Shown: piece by piece, positions 9,339 through 17,658 of the stretch | Layout of the letters: each line of letters opens with the position of its first letter | Position numbering within the stretch: the first letter of the stretch is position 1 | Source: a virus | DNA: 44,712 bases | IMG/VR virus record: IMGVR_UViG_3300048908_000199 | Coordinates: 1 to 44,712 of that record | Reading direction: 5' to 3' (one strand) | Translations under genes and position numbers: made by a program | Notes under the pieces: generated by a model | What the model was told of the DNA's origin: nothing | The model's input: the letters and a program-made list of their open reading frames with translations, nothing else | The model's database searches: none

Positions 9339-9546
9339 TGAAAATCGCCTCTTTATCGAGCAAGCTCAACAGTTCGCGGGCGAGGATGCGGCGGCCCTCA
9401 TGGCCCAGCAACGCACTCGGATCATGCGGCTGCGGGCAGAGCGCGGAGAGTTGGTCGATCAGAAGCTGGCGCGCATTGCGACCGGCCGGCGATGCGCCGA
9501 TGATTGCCCATGCGTTCTCGATTTCCTTGCGGGTAAGGGCGGCCAT
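9241..9546 (-). CDS. Small protein between portal and scaffold
   Basis: This 101-residue protein starts at the TAATG overlap with the portal stop. The N-terminal 70 residues look helical and folded (MAALTRKEIENAWAIIG). The C-terminal 30 are basic and may only be the by-product of overlapping the scaffold start by 98 bases. Small helical proteins occur in this slot in related podophages. The role is unknown; an assembly factor is possible. Confidence 0.6.
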   Translation of the reverse strand: MAALTRKEIENAWAIIGASPAGRNARQLLIDQLSALCPQPHDPSALLGHEGRRILARELLSLLDKEAIFSDGPNDPSPAGRTGVSLPRRSIQRRVEPEPDR

Positions 9547-11234
9547 TACATGCGGCTCCGGGCGCTAAGCGGCGTGACGGCCGGCATCTTCGGGGCGGGC
9601 AGCGCCGCCGCCGGCGGCGCGCTCCCGGCGGCGGGGTTCGGCGCGGCCGGGTTGCCGGCCATCGCGGCGTCCGGCGCGCCGGGCTGGGCGCCGCCCGTCA
9701 GTTGCCCGAGCATCTGCACGGCGTTCTGGATATCCTCCGCCTTGCGCATGACGATGATCTTGTCGGCGCCAAGCTTCTTGACGATGTTGACGAAGGTTTC
9801 CTTGCCATCCACGGTCGCCTTGAATTCTTCCGGGAAGGCCTGGCCGCCAAGTTCGATCGCGCGGGAGGCCTGCGCCACTTCCTGCTGCTCAGCAGCGCGC
9901 ATCGCCGGGTTGTAGGGAACGAGCGCGATGTTCTTGCCATCGACCTTGACCGGCTCGATATGCCCGGCCTTGGTCAGCAGATAGACGAACCGCTGGAAAA
10001 TTCCTACGCACCATTCCTCCCAAAACGGGAGGCCGGGCGTGCCGATGCGGCGCTGCGCCATCGTCATCTGGTCAAGCCATTGCGTGGCGCTGGGCGGCGT
10101 GTCGCCGCGCTGCTCTGGCCAGTCGAGGAAATGCAGGCGCTTCACGCGCTGTTCGACTTCCTGGGCCGCGTAAATGCCCACAGTCGCCGGCGGCGGCTCA
10201 TAAATATTCTTGATCGCGTTCTCGGAGCCAGGGCGGATCGGATAAGCCATACCCGCCTCAATGCCATCCTCGAAATTAACCATCGAGTCATCGGGGATTG
10301 TGACCGGAGGACGAAGCGCAAGATCGCAGTTCTGAATGCGCGCCGCAGAGAGTTCGTCCAGGTGGCGAAGATCGGGCAGCGACTGGATGAGTGGCCCATT
10401 ACCGAAGGCCCATTCCTTCATGGGGTTGAACCGCGCGACGATGAGAGGGACGGCGCCTTGCCCCTTGATCTTCGCCTGCGAAACCAGCACGTCATCGACC
10501 AGCACGACATATTGCCACGTCTCGGTCGTCTCCTCGTCCCAACAGCGCCAGAAGCCGCGCACGAGGCACGTCTTTTCCTTGGCGTTGTCCTTGACGTATT
10601 TTTCCATGTCGGCCGGGAGCTTGATCTTCGGGATCAGCGATTTCAGCTTCCGGTTCGTCGTGTGCTGGACGAAGAAGCGATCATCGATCTTGCCATCAGG
10701 GCCGGTCCCGATTTCCAGCTCATGCAGCGGGATCGCCTGACAGCGATTGCCCTGCCATGCGAGCGGAGCGTCGATCCACATGGCGACCGTGCCGACTGCG
10801 ATATCGGGGATGAAGCTGGTCGCGCATTCAGAATAGAAATTGCTCGCGCTGATCGCGTCGAAAATCTGTTCGTCCTGCTGCGCAACCTTGTCGCTGATCT
10901 GCGCGCGAACGGCGTCAGGAACGCCAAAACCCGCCTTGCGCTGCGCCCAATGCTCCGCCTCCGGAATGAAGGTGTTCACGATCACGGTCGCGAAGTCGCT
11001 CGCCATTTCGCAGGCGAAGGAAATATTGCTCTCGCCCTGATTGCGCGGCTTGGCGCCGACAGCCTGGCGCGAGCTGATATGGCGGGAGCGATGCGGCGCG
11101 GCGAAAAAGTACGCCTCGCGCATGTCGAGTTCCCACTCCGCCTTGTGGCGGCGGCAATCCTCAAGGCGCCAAAGGGCTTCTTCCTCAAGCTTATCGTCGA
11201 TGCCCTTGAATTGCTTGTTGCGCGTGGTGCTCAT
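9546..11234 (-). CDS. Portal (head-tail connector) protein
   Basis: This 562-residue protein contains the podovirus connector signature: PMKEWAFGNGPLIQSLPDL, then LDELSAARIQNCDLAL and the following RPPVTIPDD segment (about residues 270-320). The body is mixed helix/beta and the C-terminus is Ala/Pro-rich. It forms the dodecameric ring through which DNA is packaged and exits. Start and stop are coupled to both neighbours (ATGA and TAATG). This is one of the firmest structural calls in the window. Confidence 0.9.
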   Translation of the reverse strand: MSTTRNKQFKGIDDKLEEEALWRLEDCRRHKAEWELDMREAYFFAAPHRSRHISSRQAVGAKPRNQGESNISFACEMASDFATVIVNTFIPEAEHWAQRKAGFGVPDAVRAQISDKVAQQDEQIFDAISASNFYSECATSFIPDIAVGTVAMWIDAPLAWQGNRCQAIPLHELEIGTGPDGKIDDRFFVQHTTNRKLKSLIPKIKLPADMEKYVKDNAKEKTCLVRGFWRCWDEETTETWQYVVLVDDVLVSQAKIKGQGAVPLIVARFNPMKEWAFGNGPLIQSLPDLRHLDELSAARIQNCDLALRPPVTIPDDSMVNFEDGIEAGMAYPIRPGSENAIKNIYEPPPATVGIYAAQEVEQRVKRLHFLDWPEQRGDTPPSATQWLDQMTMAQRRIGTPGLPFWEEWCVGIFQRFVYLLTKAGHIEPVKVDGKNIALVPYNPAMRAAEQQEVAQASRAIELGGQAFPEEFKATVDGKETFVNIVKKLGADKIIVMRKAEDIQNAVQMLGQLTGGAQPGAPDAAMAGNPAAPNPAAGSAPPAAALPAPKMPAVTPLSARSRM

Positions 11235-11482
11235 TTGCCGCCCCCGAATATCGAGGCGAGCGACGGCATGGCGCCGAGCGAGAGGCCGCCGACCGTGGGC
11301 GAGCCGCCAACAAGAGGCGGGATCGAGACGCTCTGCCCCTGCGCGGCAGGCGAGCCAAACATTTTCAGGAGATTGGCGGTATCGACGCCCGTGTTCTGCT
11401 GCGTCTGCTGGATGAGCTTCTGACCGGCATTATTCTGCTCGATCGCCAGTTCCCAATTTTGGTGAGGCTTTGGCGCGTTCAT
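11231..11482 (-). CDS. Small late protein before portal
   Basis: This 83-residue protein has a Gln/Asn-rich helix at the N-terminus (EQNNAGQKLIQQTQQN) and a Gly/Ser/Leu-rich flexible C-terminus. It overlaps the upstream gene by 53 bases and the portal start by four (ATGA), so it is embedded in the coupled terminase-portal block. No family was recognised. Confidence 0.55.
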   Translation of the reverse strand: MNAPKPHQNWELAIEQNNAGQKLIQQTQQNTGVDTANLLKMFGSPAAQGQSVSIPPLVGGSPTVGGLSLGAMPSLASIFGGGK

Positions 11483-11891
11483 CGTGGATCACTTTGGCTC
11501 CTGCTCGCAAGCAGTCTCGCCAAAGGCCGTCAGGCAGCAACGCACCACTCCGCAGGCCCAGCAAATGCTTGATCGCCGGTACACACCAAAACCCCGCGCG
11601 CATCCAGAGCGCAGGCTGATCTTCCGACCGGTCGAGGCGCAGGATCGCTGCCGTATCGGCCCATGCGGAAAGCTCGCGCTCGCCTGCCGCGCCCGCCGGG
11701 AACAAGAACACCCGCGTCCCCCAAAGCCCTACCTCGTACAGCACCCATGTCCGCGCGGCCTCAGACCAGCCGAAGGCGTTCACATGCTTGAACCGGCCCG
11801 GCACCATCCTGTCGAGCCACTTGTTCGCGCAGGATGGATAGAAGGCCACGAACCATTGCGTGACCTCGCCCGGCGACAGCTTCACGATCAC
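11430..11891 (-). CDS. Conserved-position protein between terminase and portal
   Basis: This 153-residue protein is rich in Trp and aromatic residues in the first half (WFVAFYPSCANKWLDR, then HVNAFGWSEAARTWVLYEV). A C-terminal Cys/His-containing helix region follows, then a charged tail. It begins in the ATGA overlap with the large terminase stop. A compact protein of this length is common at this place in podophages, but I recognise no function. Confidence 0.6.
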   Translation of the reverse strand: MIVKLSPGEVTQWFVAFYPSCANKWLDRMVPGRFKHVNAFGWSEAARTWVLYEVGLWGTRVFLFPAGAAGERELSAWADTAAILRLDRSEDQPALWMRAGFWCVPAIKHLLGLRSGALLPDGLWRDCLRAGAKVIHDERAKASPKLGTGDRAE

Positions 11892-13423
11892 GAAACGCGC
11901 CTCAGAGATTTCGCCTTAGGCGCGACATTCAGCCGCTTCATCGAGCCGAGCGGGGCGCGCCCCGTCGCCCGGCGCCCTTCGCCCAAGCCAAGGAAGGCAT
12001 ATTGCGCGCAGTCGGCCACGTCGGAGAACTTGTCCTTGACGGGATCAGGGTCGCCATTTGCGCCCTTGCGGACATGATAGCGCCCGCACATCGCGGCCTT
12101 GAACGTCGGACAGCCCGACGGCGACACATTCACCCGCGGCAGGCCGTTGTGCATTTCGTTCAGCGCGCTTTCGACCGCGGCAAGGCGGGTCTGGATATTG
12201 TTGTTCGCCAGCCCAGGCGCTGGCAGGACCGTGATGCCGTGCGTGGCGAAAATCTCGTAGGCCGTGCGCTCATCGCCCTGCCCCTTGTCCTGCCCCTTCG
12301 GGTCGCCATAGATACGATATTCAAAGCCGGGATATTTCTCCGCGAGGAACCGCTTGAAGATCGGCGCGAAGGTCGCCGCGCCCATGCCGTAGCCGCGAAC
12401 CTCGTACTGGATGAAAATCCGGTTGTTGATATGCTGCATGAACAGCGCGCAGGGCCGGCGCCCAAAGTCCATGCCGATAATGACTTCATGCCCCTCGACG
12501 GGGAGCAGCGGCGCGGCGGCGATATGCGTGTCCTGATTGAACGATCCCCAAACCGGTTCGCCGTCCACGACGAACACGATCTGGTTGCGCAGGCGCGAGT
12601 CGATCCACGACTTCTTTTTGCCGCGCGACTTTTCCTCGTAATAGCCAGGCTTGAGCCAACGCTGGTTCTCGCAGGCCGGGTTCATCTTGTAGCCGACAAC
12701 CTGGCGCCCATCCGGAGAACGGATTTCGAGCAGCGCCGGCGGCTGGATGAAATAGGACCAGTTCGTCGGCAACCGGAGCAGGCCCAATTCTTCCTCTGTC
12801 AGGTCATCCGCCGGCGGGGCCTCGCCCGTCATCTGCGGCAACCAATGATCCTCGTTCGGCGCGTTCAAATCCGCGATCACGCCATCCCAATTCGAGCCGC
12901 CTTCCTTCATCGACGGATAGCGGCCGGTGCGGCTTTCCGCTTCGTCAAAGATCGCCTTGTTCGTCCACTCCAATTCGTTGAACCACACGCCGGTCAATTC
13001 CAGCGAGCGCAGCTTGGAAATATCGTCGGCGCTGTCGAGCGCGAGAAAATAAACGTCGAGTTCGATATCCCCGATCCGCACCATGTGGCACATCGGGCGC
13101 GTGCGAACGAGCGTCCCGTACTGCGCTTCCGGGAACCAATCTAGCCAAGTCTTTAGTGTAGTATTCGTAAGATCAGGGTAAGTATTACGAACGATTGCCC
13201 AGCGCGATCGGCGCTTTCCGTCGAGTGGGCTTGGCTTCTGCTCCATCGCCAGCATGTAAATCTTCATACATGATGCGGAAGAAGTGCCTGAGCCAATAGG
13301 TCCGCGGATGATCGACACATGCGCCCGATCCTTGAGATACTGCCGCAGCACTTCGCCATCCGGCGAATAGACGCGCTTCCCGTCGATGGTTTCAAGTCCG
13401 GTCGTGGCGGGCGCTGCTGTCAT
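11888..13423 (-). CDS. Terminase large subunit
   Basis: This 511-residue protein is taken from MTAAPATTG, whose ATG overlaps the upstream stop (an in-frame ATG lies 18 codons earlier). The P-loop reads RGPIGSGTS near residue 45, with Thr where Walker A normally has Lys. A Walker B-like GVWFNELE lies near residue 148. The C-terminal RNase H-like nuclease begins with IIGMDFGRRP near residue 317 and has a second acidic YGDPKG further on. It powers DNA packaging and cuts the concatemer. Position ahead of the portal confirms it. Confidence 0.88.
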   Translation of the reverse strand: MTAAPATTGLETIDGKRVYSPDGEVLRQYLKDRAHVSIIRGPIGSGTSSASCMKIYMLAMEQKPSPLDGKRRSRWAIVRNTYPDLTNTTLKTWLDWFPEAQYGTLVRTRPMCHMVRIGDIELDVYFLALDSADDISKLRSLELTGVWFNELEWTNKAIFDEAESRTGRYPSMKEGGSNWDGVIADLNAPNEDHWLPQMTGEAPPADDLTEEELGLLRLPTNWSYFIQPPALLEIRSPDGRQVVGYKMNPACENQRWLKPGYYEEKSRGKKKSWIDSRLRNQIVFVVDGEPVWGSFNQDTHIAAAPLLPVEGHEVIIGMDFGRRPCALFMQHINNRIFIQYEVRGYGMGAATFAPIFKRFLAEKYPGFEYRIYGDPKGQDKGQGDERTAYEIFATHGITVLPAPGLANNNIQTRLAAVESALNEMHNGLPRVNVSPSGCPTFKAAMCGRYHVRKGANGDPDPVKDKFSDVADCAQYAFLGLGEGRRATGRAPLGSMKRLNVAPKAKSLRRVS

Positions 13424-13614
13424 TCTGGCATCCCCTGGCGCATAGCCATCTCGAATAGGTCTTCGATCGTTTTCCAATGCAGCCCATGCGCATGCGTGCC
13501 TTCAAGCAGCATGCGCGTGAACTCGGCCGGTGAGAGTTTTGGTTGCACAGGAGGCTCGTCTCCCGGCGTCACGCCAAGCAGGGACGCGGCGGCCGATGTT
13601 TGAATGCGCGTCAT
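13420..13614 (-). CDS. Small protein before large terminase
   Basis: This 64-residue protein ends in helices (SPAEFTRMLLEGTHAH, then IEDLFEMAMRQG). It overlaps terminase by four bases and the preceding gene by four. It could be a packaging accessory because of its position, but no domain is recognised. It is too short to be a normal small terminase. Confidence 0.55.
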   Translation of the reverse strand: MTRIQTSAAASLLGVTPGDEPPVQPKLSPAEFTRMLLEGTHAHGLHWKTIEDLFEMAMRQGMPE

Positions 13615-13760
13615 TCGGGGCGCCCCTTCTCATCGTCATAGAGGCCGAAAAAGACCGCCGCCATCACTGCGGCCATAAGCGTCCAGTCGAGCCAACCGTG
13701 GTTGTAATAGACGGACATCCCGCAAAAAAATGGGAAGAACGTTCTTGCGATTCTATCCAT
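13611..13760 (-). CDS. Small single-span membrane protein
   Basis: This 49-residue protein is chosen from MDRIARTFF, whose ATG overlaps the upstream stop (TGATG). A hydrophobic stretch, DWTLMAAVMAAVFFGLY, can span the membrane once, and the short acidic/basic tail DDEKGRPE follows. It lies in a string of coupled tiny genes ahead of terminase. Function unknown. Confidence 0.5.
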   Translation of the reverse strand: MDRIARTFFPFFCGMSVYYNHGWLDWTLMAAVMAAVFFGLYDDEKGRPE

Positions 13761-14233
13761 CACTCTCCCCCGTCCTCGCATTTTGCAGCCATAGCGCGGC
13801 AGAAAGACACACACAGCGCCAGCGCGGCGAAGTGCTTGCCACGGCCATCAATCGACGTGGAAAAGCCTTCATCATATTCGTGCCGGGCGGAAATCTCCGG
13901 CAGGCCCTTCGCGAGCGGGTCGTTATAATCCGGCGCCAAGGTCGCGTGGGTTTTCAGCCGCACCTGGTTCATGTCGCCCACGTCGCCATCTCCGGTCAGG
14001 TGGCAGGAGCCGCAGGACCACCACCAGCCGGGCAAAGCAGCCTCGATCAGGTCAGCTATCCCATCGAGCGAGTCCGTAAATCCTCCGCGTCGGATAACCC
14101 ATGTTTCCGGGTCGTAGTTCACCGGCGCGCGCGGATAGACGGCGCGCGCCAAAGCGATGTCCAGATCGTAATCTGGGCCGCCTGCCTGTTCGAGCCGATC
14201 CGCGAGCTCAAGCCATTCGGATGATGTCGCCAT
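13760..14233 (-). CDS. Phage ABA-sandwich domain protein
   Basis: This 157-residue protein starts MATSSEWLELADRLEQAGG at a TAATG overlap. The central GIADLIEAALPGWWWSCGSC segment and the late GKHFAALALCVSFCRAMAA helix resemble the small phage ABA-sandwich domain family, common among accessory phage genes. Biochemical function is not established for that family. The four Cys could be structural. Confidence 0.6.
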   Translation of the reverse strand: MATSSEWLELADRLEQAGGPDYDLDIALARAVYPRAPVNYDPETWVIRRGGFTDSLDGIADLIEAALPGWWWSCGSCHLTGDGDVGDMNQVRLKTHATLAPDYNDPLAKGLPEISARHEYDEGFSTSIDGRGKHFAALALCVSFCRAMAAKCEDGGE

Positions 14234-14688
14234 TACTCTCCCCCTTTCTCGATGCGATCGGCCTCGGCGCGGAGGGCGGCCACGCACCTGTTCAATTCGC
14301 GAACGAAACCGTCGTCGCTATGATTGATCCAAAGTTGTTCGGCTTCTTGCAGCCCCTCAACACGGCCAGCGGTGCGGGCGGCGGCGAGGGCTTTGCTGCC
14401 TTCCCACGCCGACAGCAATTCGAGCAGACGGGCGTTAGCCGCGCCGTTGCTCATCTGCTTCCACGGGCGGTTTTCCAATACCGCCACAGCTTCACACCAA
14501 CCTAAGCCGCCACGTTCAGCCAGCCGTCTAAGACTTTGGCCATGGTTCGCCTGCGCTTGGTTTTCGTGCGGTGTCATCATCGCCCATGGCAAAGCAATGA
14601 CAACGGCATAGCCGCCGGACTTGCTGACCTCGACAGACTTCCTTCCAATCTCATAGGTGGACAGGATCGGGAACATCGCCTCGCTCAT
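14233..14688 (-). CDS. Hypothetical phage protein
   Basis: This 151-residue protein begins MSEAMFPILSTYEIGRKSVE. It contains VVIALPWAMMTPHENQAQ with NHGQSLRRLAERGGL and CEAVAVLENR, a pattern I associate with a widespread uncharacterised phage accessory family. The C-terminal half is helical and acidic. It is coupled to the next gene by TAATG. Function unknown. Confidence 0.6.
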   Translation of the reverse strand: MSEAMFPILSTYEIGRKSVEVSKSGGYAVVIALPWAMMTPHENQAQANHGQSLRRLAERGGLGWCEAVAVLENRPWKQMSNGAANARLLELLSAWEGSKALAAARTAGRVEGLQEAEQLWINHSDDGFVRELNRCVAALRAEADRIEKGGE

Positions 14689-14689
14689 T

Positions 14690-15133
14690 TCATCCCCCCT
14701 TCGTGGGAGGGGCAGCCGCGATCATGACGCGATAGCTATTTTCCAGGCTTCGACCCTGCGCTTGATCCTGTCGCCAAGCGTCAATCATTTCGCGCGTTGC
14801 GTTTTCTGGAACCAGCCTCCACCCATCCCCGGCAGGCGCAGGAGGGGCGGCGGGGAAGTCCACGGCGTAGGCGATGCGAAGAGCATTCAACACAACCCTT
14901 ACGCGGGGATGTGAGGCATCGTAGTTGTCCCCCGGTTCGATAGAGCAGCAGTCTCGAAGCACCTCGCGCACCGCCTTATCGCTCGGCTCGCGTGGCGCTT
15001 CCAGCGCGGCGAGAGCGGCGGCGTTGAGCATATCAGCGACCAATCTCTTGGCTGCTTCTGGGGCCACCCTGTATCCGCCGTCATAGTCCATCAAGACTTT
15101 AGCCGCCGCCTCGATCTGCTTCTCATTTGCCAT
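14690..15133 (-). CDS. Hypothetical phage protein with REMIDAW motif
   Basis: This 147-residue protein is started at MANEKQIEAAAKVLMDY. The N-terminal half is helical. The C-terminal half has WRLVPENATREMIDAW and YRVMIAAAP, a short module found in many phage accessory proteins and often attached to different partners. It overlaps the small membrane protein gene upstream by 11 bases. Function unknown. Confidence 0.55.
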   Translation of the reverse strand: MANEKQIEAAAKVLMDYDGGYRVAPEAAKRLVADMLNAAALAALEAPREPSDKAVREVLRDCCSIEPGDNYDASHPRVRVVLNALRIAYAVDFPAAPPAPAGDGWRLVPENATREMIDAWRQDQAQGRSLENSYRVMIAAAPPTKGG

Positions 15134-15284
15134 GTTCGGTCTTCCTATAAAATAAAGCACGGGCTAGGATCATAAGAAAAATGATCACTAGAAACAGGAA
15201 CGTGGTGTAGGCAAAAGCTGCGGAAGCTATCTCGTCAACTACAGCTTTTTGAGCATACATTGTTGTAATGGCGTCATTTGCCAT
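15123..15284 (-). CDS. Small single-span membrane protein
   Basis: This 53-residue protein starts MANDAITTMYAQKAVVDE. One clear transmembrane helix follows (TTFLFLVIIFLMILARALF) and then a basic cytosolic tail. It overlaps both neighbours slightly. It is the clearest of the single-span proteins in this block. A membrane-targeted role in exclusion or lysis timing is speculative. Confidence 0.55.
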   Translation of the reverse strand: MANDAITTMYAQKAVVDEIASAAFAYTTFLFLVIIFLMILARALFYRKTEHGK

Positions 15285-16053
15285 CGGTCTTCTCCAAGGC
15301 GGTATCGAGCGCATCAACAGCGTCCGTGAATGAATTGCGGGGCGCGTTCGTGTTGCACATTTCGTGGAGAGCAAGCTTCGCCGCCTCCCGCAGCGTCGCA
15401 ACATCGGCCAAGGCGGCGTTCAGCGCGTCTCTCATTTGCTGCGCGCCCTCGTGCAATTTCAGATCGCCACCATCGGGCGGAACAAGCATGTAGTCGCCGA
15501 TGACGCGGGCGGTAGCATCGTTCTCCGCCTGCGCCTCTCCCAGCTCCCGCCCGATCCGCGCGAGGTCTGCGGCGCAGTCGCGCTGGGCGGCGAGAGCGGC
15601 GTCGCGTTCGTCGCGCATCGTAAGAATGTCTGTGGTCAATCCAGCATTCGACGCTATGAACACGTCCCGTTCCGCAATCGCGGCGTCGCGCTGACGGGCA
15701 ACGTCCTCGGTAGTGCTCCACTCATTCTCAAGCAACGCTCGCGCCTCGTCCCGTTCCGCCTCTGCCTTTTCGGCGCGGGCGATGACGGAAACACATTTCG
15801 CGCCGATCTCAACAACCGCTTGTTTCCAGGACCGCGCATCAGCCAAGTCTTCGCGCGCTTCGTCCCGTTCCTTCCCAAGCCGCTCTATCTCGGCAATGAG
15901 GCGGGGGAGGGCTTCACGGGCGGCGTCAGCAAGGGCCAAGCGCGCTAGTGCGAGCCGCCGCCCGCTCAATTCATGGTCGCTCGGCTTCGGCGTTGCCGCC
16001 TCGCACGTCGCCAGCAGGCCCGCGAGGTATTCAGGGGGGATGGGGGCGGTCAT
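15274..16053 (-). CDS. Coiled-coil phage accessory protein (Ea22-like)
   Basis: This 259-residue protein is started at MTAPIPPEYLAGLL, where ATG overlaps the stop of the upstream gene (ATGA). Residues about 50-180 are a long charged coiled coil with repeated AERDEA/ERDAAL units. The C-terminal part has an LREAAKLALHEMC helix. Similar coiled-coil proteins with an early LAGLLAT segment occur among lambda Ea22-type accessory genes. Role unknown. Confidence 0.55.
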   Translation of the reverse strand: MTAPIPPEYLAGLLATCEAATPKPSDHELSGRRLALARLALADAAREALPRLIAEIERLGKERDEAREDLADARSWKQAVVEIGAKCVSVIARAEKAEAERDEARALLENEWSTTEDVARQRDAAIAERDVFIASNAGLTTDILTMRDERDAALAAQRDCAADLARIGRELGEAQAENDATARVIGDYMLVPPDGGDLKLHEGAQQMRDALNAALADVATLREAAKLALHEMCNTNAPRNSFTDAVDALDTALEKTDGK

Positions 16054-16280
16054 GGGGTGGCCTTCCTCCAATGGGTTGGGCCGAAACGAGTCGAGTTCCA
16101 AGTCACCGATCCATCCGGCGAAACCCACATTCCGACTATTCCTGGGAAAAGCCCGTTGCGCTGAGTGTGGCTCCATTGCATCGGCCAGATTTCTTGCGGT
16201 TCGCCGCCATCCATCCACGTCAATTCAATGACCGTCCCGTCTTTTGGAGCCGTGTCGATTGGTTGCCACTCGTTCATCAT
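16050..16280 (-). CDS. DUF551-like small protein
   Basis: This 76-residue protein carries NEWQPIDTAPKDGTVIEL at the N-terminus and FGPTHWRKATP at the C-terminus, the two ends of the DUF551-type phage module (WQPI-TAPKDG ... HW). AGGAAG sits just ahead of two adjacent ATGs; the first overlaps the upstream stop. The family is common in temperate phages but has no known activity. Confidence 0.65.
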   Translation of the reverse strand: MMNEWQPIDTAPKDGTVIELTWMDGGEPQEIWPMQWSHTQRNGLFPGIVGMWVSPDGSVTWNSTRFGPTHWRKATP

Positions 16281-16366
16281 CACTTCCTCTCGCGCCGTCT
16301 GCGGGCGTCATTTGCAAGCTGGGCCTCCCGAACATCCGGATCATGATGGCGCCGGCTGGCGGTCAT
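16280..16366 (-). CDS. Tiny basic peptide gene
   Basis: This 28-codon frame (start MTASRRHHDPDVREAQ) fits exactly between two genes through TGATG overlaps at both ends. This supports it as a real coupled cistron or a translation relay. The peptide is strongly basic with no recognised domain. It could equally be a translational bridge with no functional product. Confidence 0.35.
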   Translation of the reverse strand: MTASRRHHDPDVREAQLANDARRRRERK

Positions 16367-16671
16367 CACTCGTCCTCCGCATCGAGCGCGTACACGTCGA
16401 TCGCCTGGGCAAGCATATCGCTCAGCCATTCGGGACAGTCGCAGATTTCCTTGACCATCCCGCACTTCCCGCCCGGCGCACTCTTGAACGGCCGTACGCT
16501 GACAATCTCCCGCTCACCGCCCTCCTCGGGATAGCAGTCTTCCGGCGGGCCGTATAAGCGCGCGGGGATGATCGGCGTTTGGGTGAAGGTGACTTCGACT
16601 TCCAGTTCGGCCGCCTCGTCGCCGTGGCTGAGCGTGACGACGCAATAGTCTTGGTAGGTGCGCTCGGTCAT
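16366..16671 (-). CDS. Hypothetical acidic protein
   Basis: This 101-residue acidic protein has a beta-rich N-terminus (YCVVTLSHGDEAAELEVEV) and a Cys-containing C-terminal part (KCGMVKEICDCPEWL). Alternating charged strands and three Cys may form a small fold or bind a metal. Overlaps with both neighbours show it is in the same leftward operon. Not recognised. Confidence 0.5.
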   Translation of the reverse strand: MTERTYQDYCVVTLSHGDEAAELEVEVTFTQTPIIPARLYGPPEDCYPEEGGEREIVSVRPFKSAPGGKCGMVKEICDCPEWLSDMLAQAIDVYALDAEDE

Positions 16672-16994
16672 GGCTTGGCCTCCGCGAGAGCGAGGGCGGC
16701 GCGGGCTATTTCAATCGGGGAAAACCCAACCCGCCATTCGGCTGAATAGACGAACCCTTCGGAAAGCTGTTCCTCGCGCCAGTTCTCACGGTCCACGAAC
16801 CATTTCAGCGCCTCGACCAGCGCGTCATGGGCGTTTACTGCGCGGACGATGAAGGCTTCATTTTCCACCCATGAGGGAAGTTTGCCGGATTTGGTTTCGG
16901 CATGGGCGATCATCGGGCCGCCACCATGCGGGTAAATCCCGCCTACGGGGCCTCTGCTCCACGGCGTCGGCGTATGTTTCGCTTGCTCACTCAT
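16668..16994 (-). CDS. HTPTPW-type phage accessory protein
   Basis: This 108-residue protein starts MSEQAKHTPTPWSRG. It has ENEAFIVRAVNAHDALVEAL in the middle, the diagnostic features of a widespread small phage accessory family also seen as domains in Ea22-like proteins. Function unknown. A second relative (HKPGPW type) occurs in the rightward early operon at 20.4 kb. Confidence 0.6.
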   Translation of the reverse strand: MSEQAKHTPTPWSRGPVGGIYPHGGGPMIAHAETKSGKLPSWVENEAFIVRAVNAHDALVEALKWFVDRENWREEQLSEGFVYSAEWRVGFSPIEIARAALALAEAKP

Positions 16995-17134
16995 GGCCGC
17001 ACCATCGACACAAGCGCCGCCACCGCATCATAGGAAAGCCCCAGCGCATAGATCAGCAGCGCCCATGCCGCAACCGCCAGGATCACGACCGCGCCAACTC
17101 GCGCCCCGACTGGCGCACGCTCCGGGGGCCTCAT
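16991..17134 (-). CDS. Small single-span membrane protein
   Basis: This 47-residue protein (start MRPPERAPVGARVG) has one hydrophobic helix (GAVVILAVAAWALLIYALGL). Its ATG overlaps the stop of the upstream gene, and its own stop overlaps the next ATG. This perfect coupling is the main evidence that it is real. Function unknown. Confidence 0.5.
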   Translation of the reverse strand: MRPPERAPVGARVGAVVILAVAAWALLIYALGLSYDAVAALVSMVRP

Positions 17135-17469
17135 TGCTTCACCGCGGACTTCGCCGTGTCCATGATCGCGTCGGCCTGGTCGCAGACGCCCATCGCCCGA
17201 TCAAAAGCCTCGCGATAGATCGGCTCGATATCGCCAGACTTCATGCCATAGGCGCGGAAGCTTATGCCGGCATGAACCATCATCTCGCGGTATGCGTGCA
17301 GCACCCGGAGCGAACCAGCGCCGGCCTCCATCGACTCGCACGCATCGCCAAGCTCGATCATCATGCCGATGAAGATTTTGGCCAGCGTCTTGCCGTCCGC
17401 TTTCGGATCGGCCGTCATGTCGAAATTGCCCTCGCGCTCGACAACCCCGCACTTCACTCCATCAACCAT
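17131..17469 (-). CDS. Hypothetical protein, first gene after an operator-promoter
   Basis: This 112-residue protein starts MVDGVKCGVVEREGNFD and is mainly helical (TLAKIFIGMMIELGDAC). It is the first gene after the leftward promoter with an embedded ACACACTAATGTGT dyad at 17.5 kb, so it may open the cluster that runs into terminase. No recognised domain. Confidence 0.55.
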   Translation of the reverse strand: MVDGVKCGVVEREGNFDMTADPKADGKTLAKIFIGMMIELGDACESMEAGAGSLRVLHAYREMMVHAGISFRAYGMKSGDIEPIYREAFDRAMGVCDQADAIMDTAKSAVKQ

Positions 17470-17505
17470 CCCGTCACCCCGTCAGCGCAACAACCGCGCC
17501 ACACA

Positions 17506-17533
17506 TTTGTAACACACTAATGTGTAATCGCAA
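17506..17533 (-). promoter_or_regulatory. Leftward promoter with operator dyad
   Basis: Read leftward: TTGCGA, 16 bases, TACAAA. The spacer contains the dyad ACACATTAGTGTGT (17512-17525). The same layout (operator abutting the -10) occurs in front of the Cro-like gene. It likely drives the small-gene/terminase cluster and is switched by the phage repressor. Inference from sequence only. Confidence 0.6.
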
Positions 17534-17537
17534 CAAG

Positions 17538-17570
17538 AAAAAACCCGGCGAGCGATTAAGCTGGCCGGGT
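17538..17570 (-). terminator. Intrinsic terminator (leftward)
   Basis: Leftward transcript: ACCCGGC stem (7 bp), 14-base loop, GCCGGGT, then six T residues (TTTTTTCTTG). It ends the single-gene unit at 17.66-17.92 kb and separates it from the promoter at 17.5 kb. Confidence 0.75.
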
Positions 17571-17658
17571 GGAGTTGGGATGAAACGCCCATGGCAGGCG
17601 AGATATGATGATGGCGTTGGGCGTGTGTGAAGTCAATAGTTTTGTGTGTGGATGAGTA

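Noticed and set aside
9702-11423. 573-codon rightward frame
   Set aside because: Antisense shadow of the portal gene. The portal translation has clear family motifs and coupled starts; the antisense product is Arg/Leu/His-rich without motifs.
12002-13144. 380-codon rightward frame
   Set aside because: Antisense to large terminase, whose nuclease and ATPase motifs are on the other strand.
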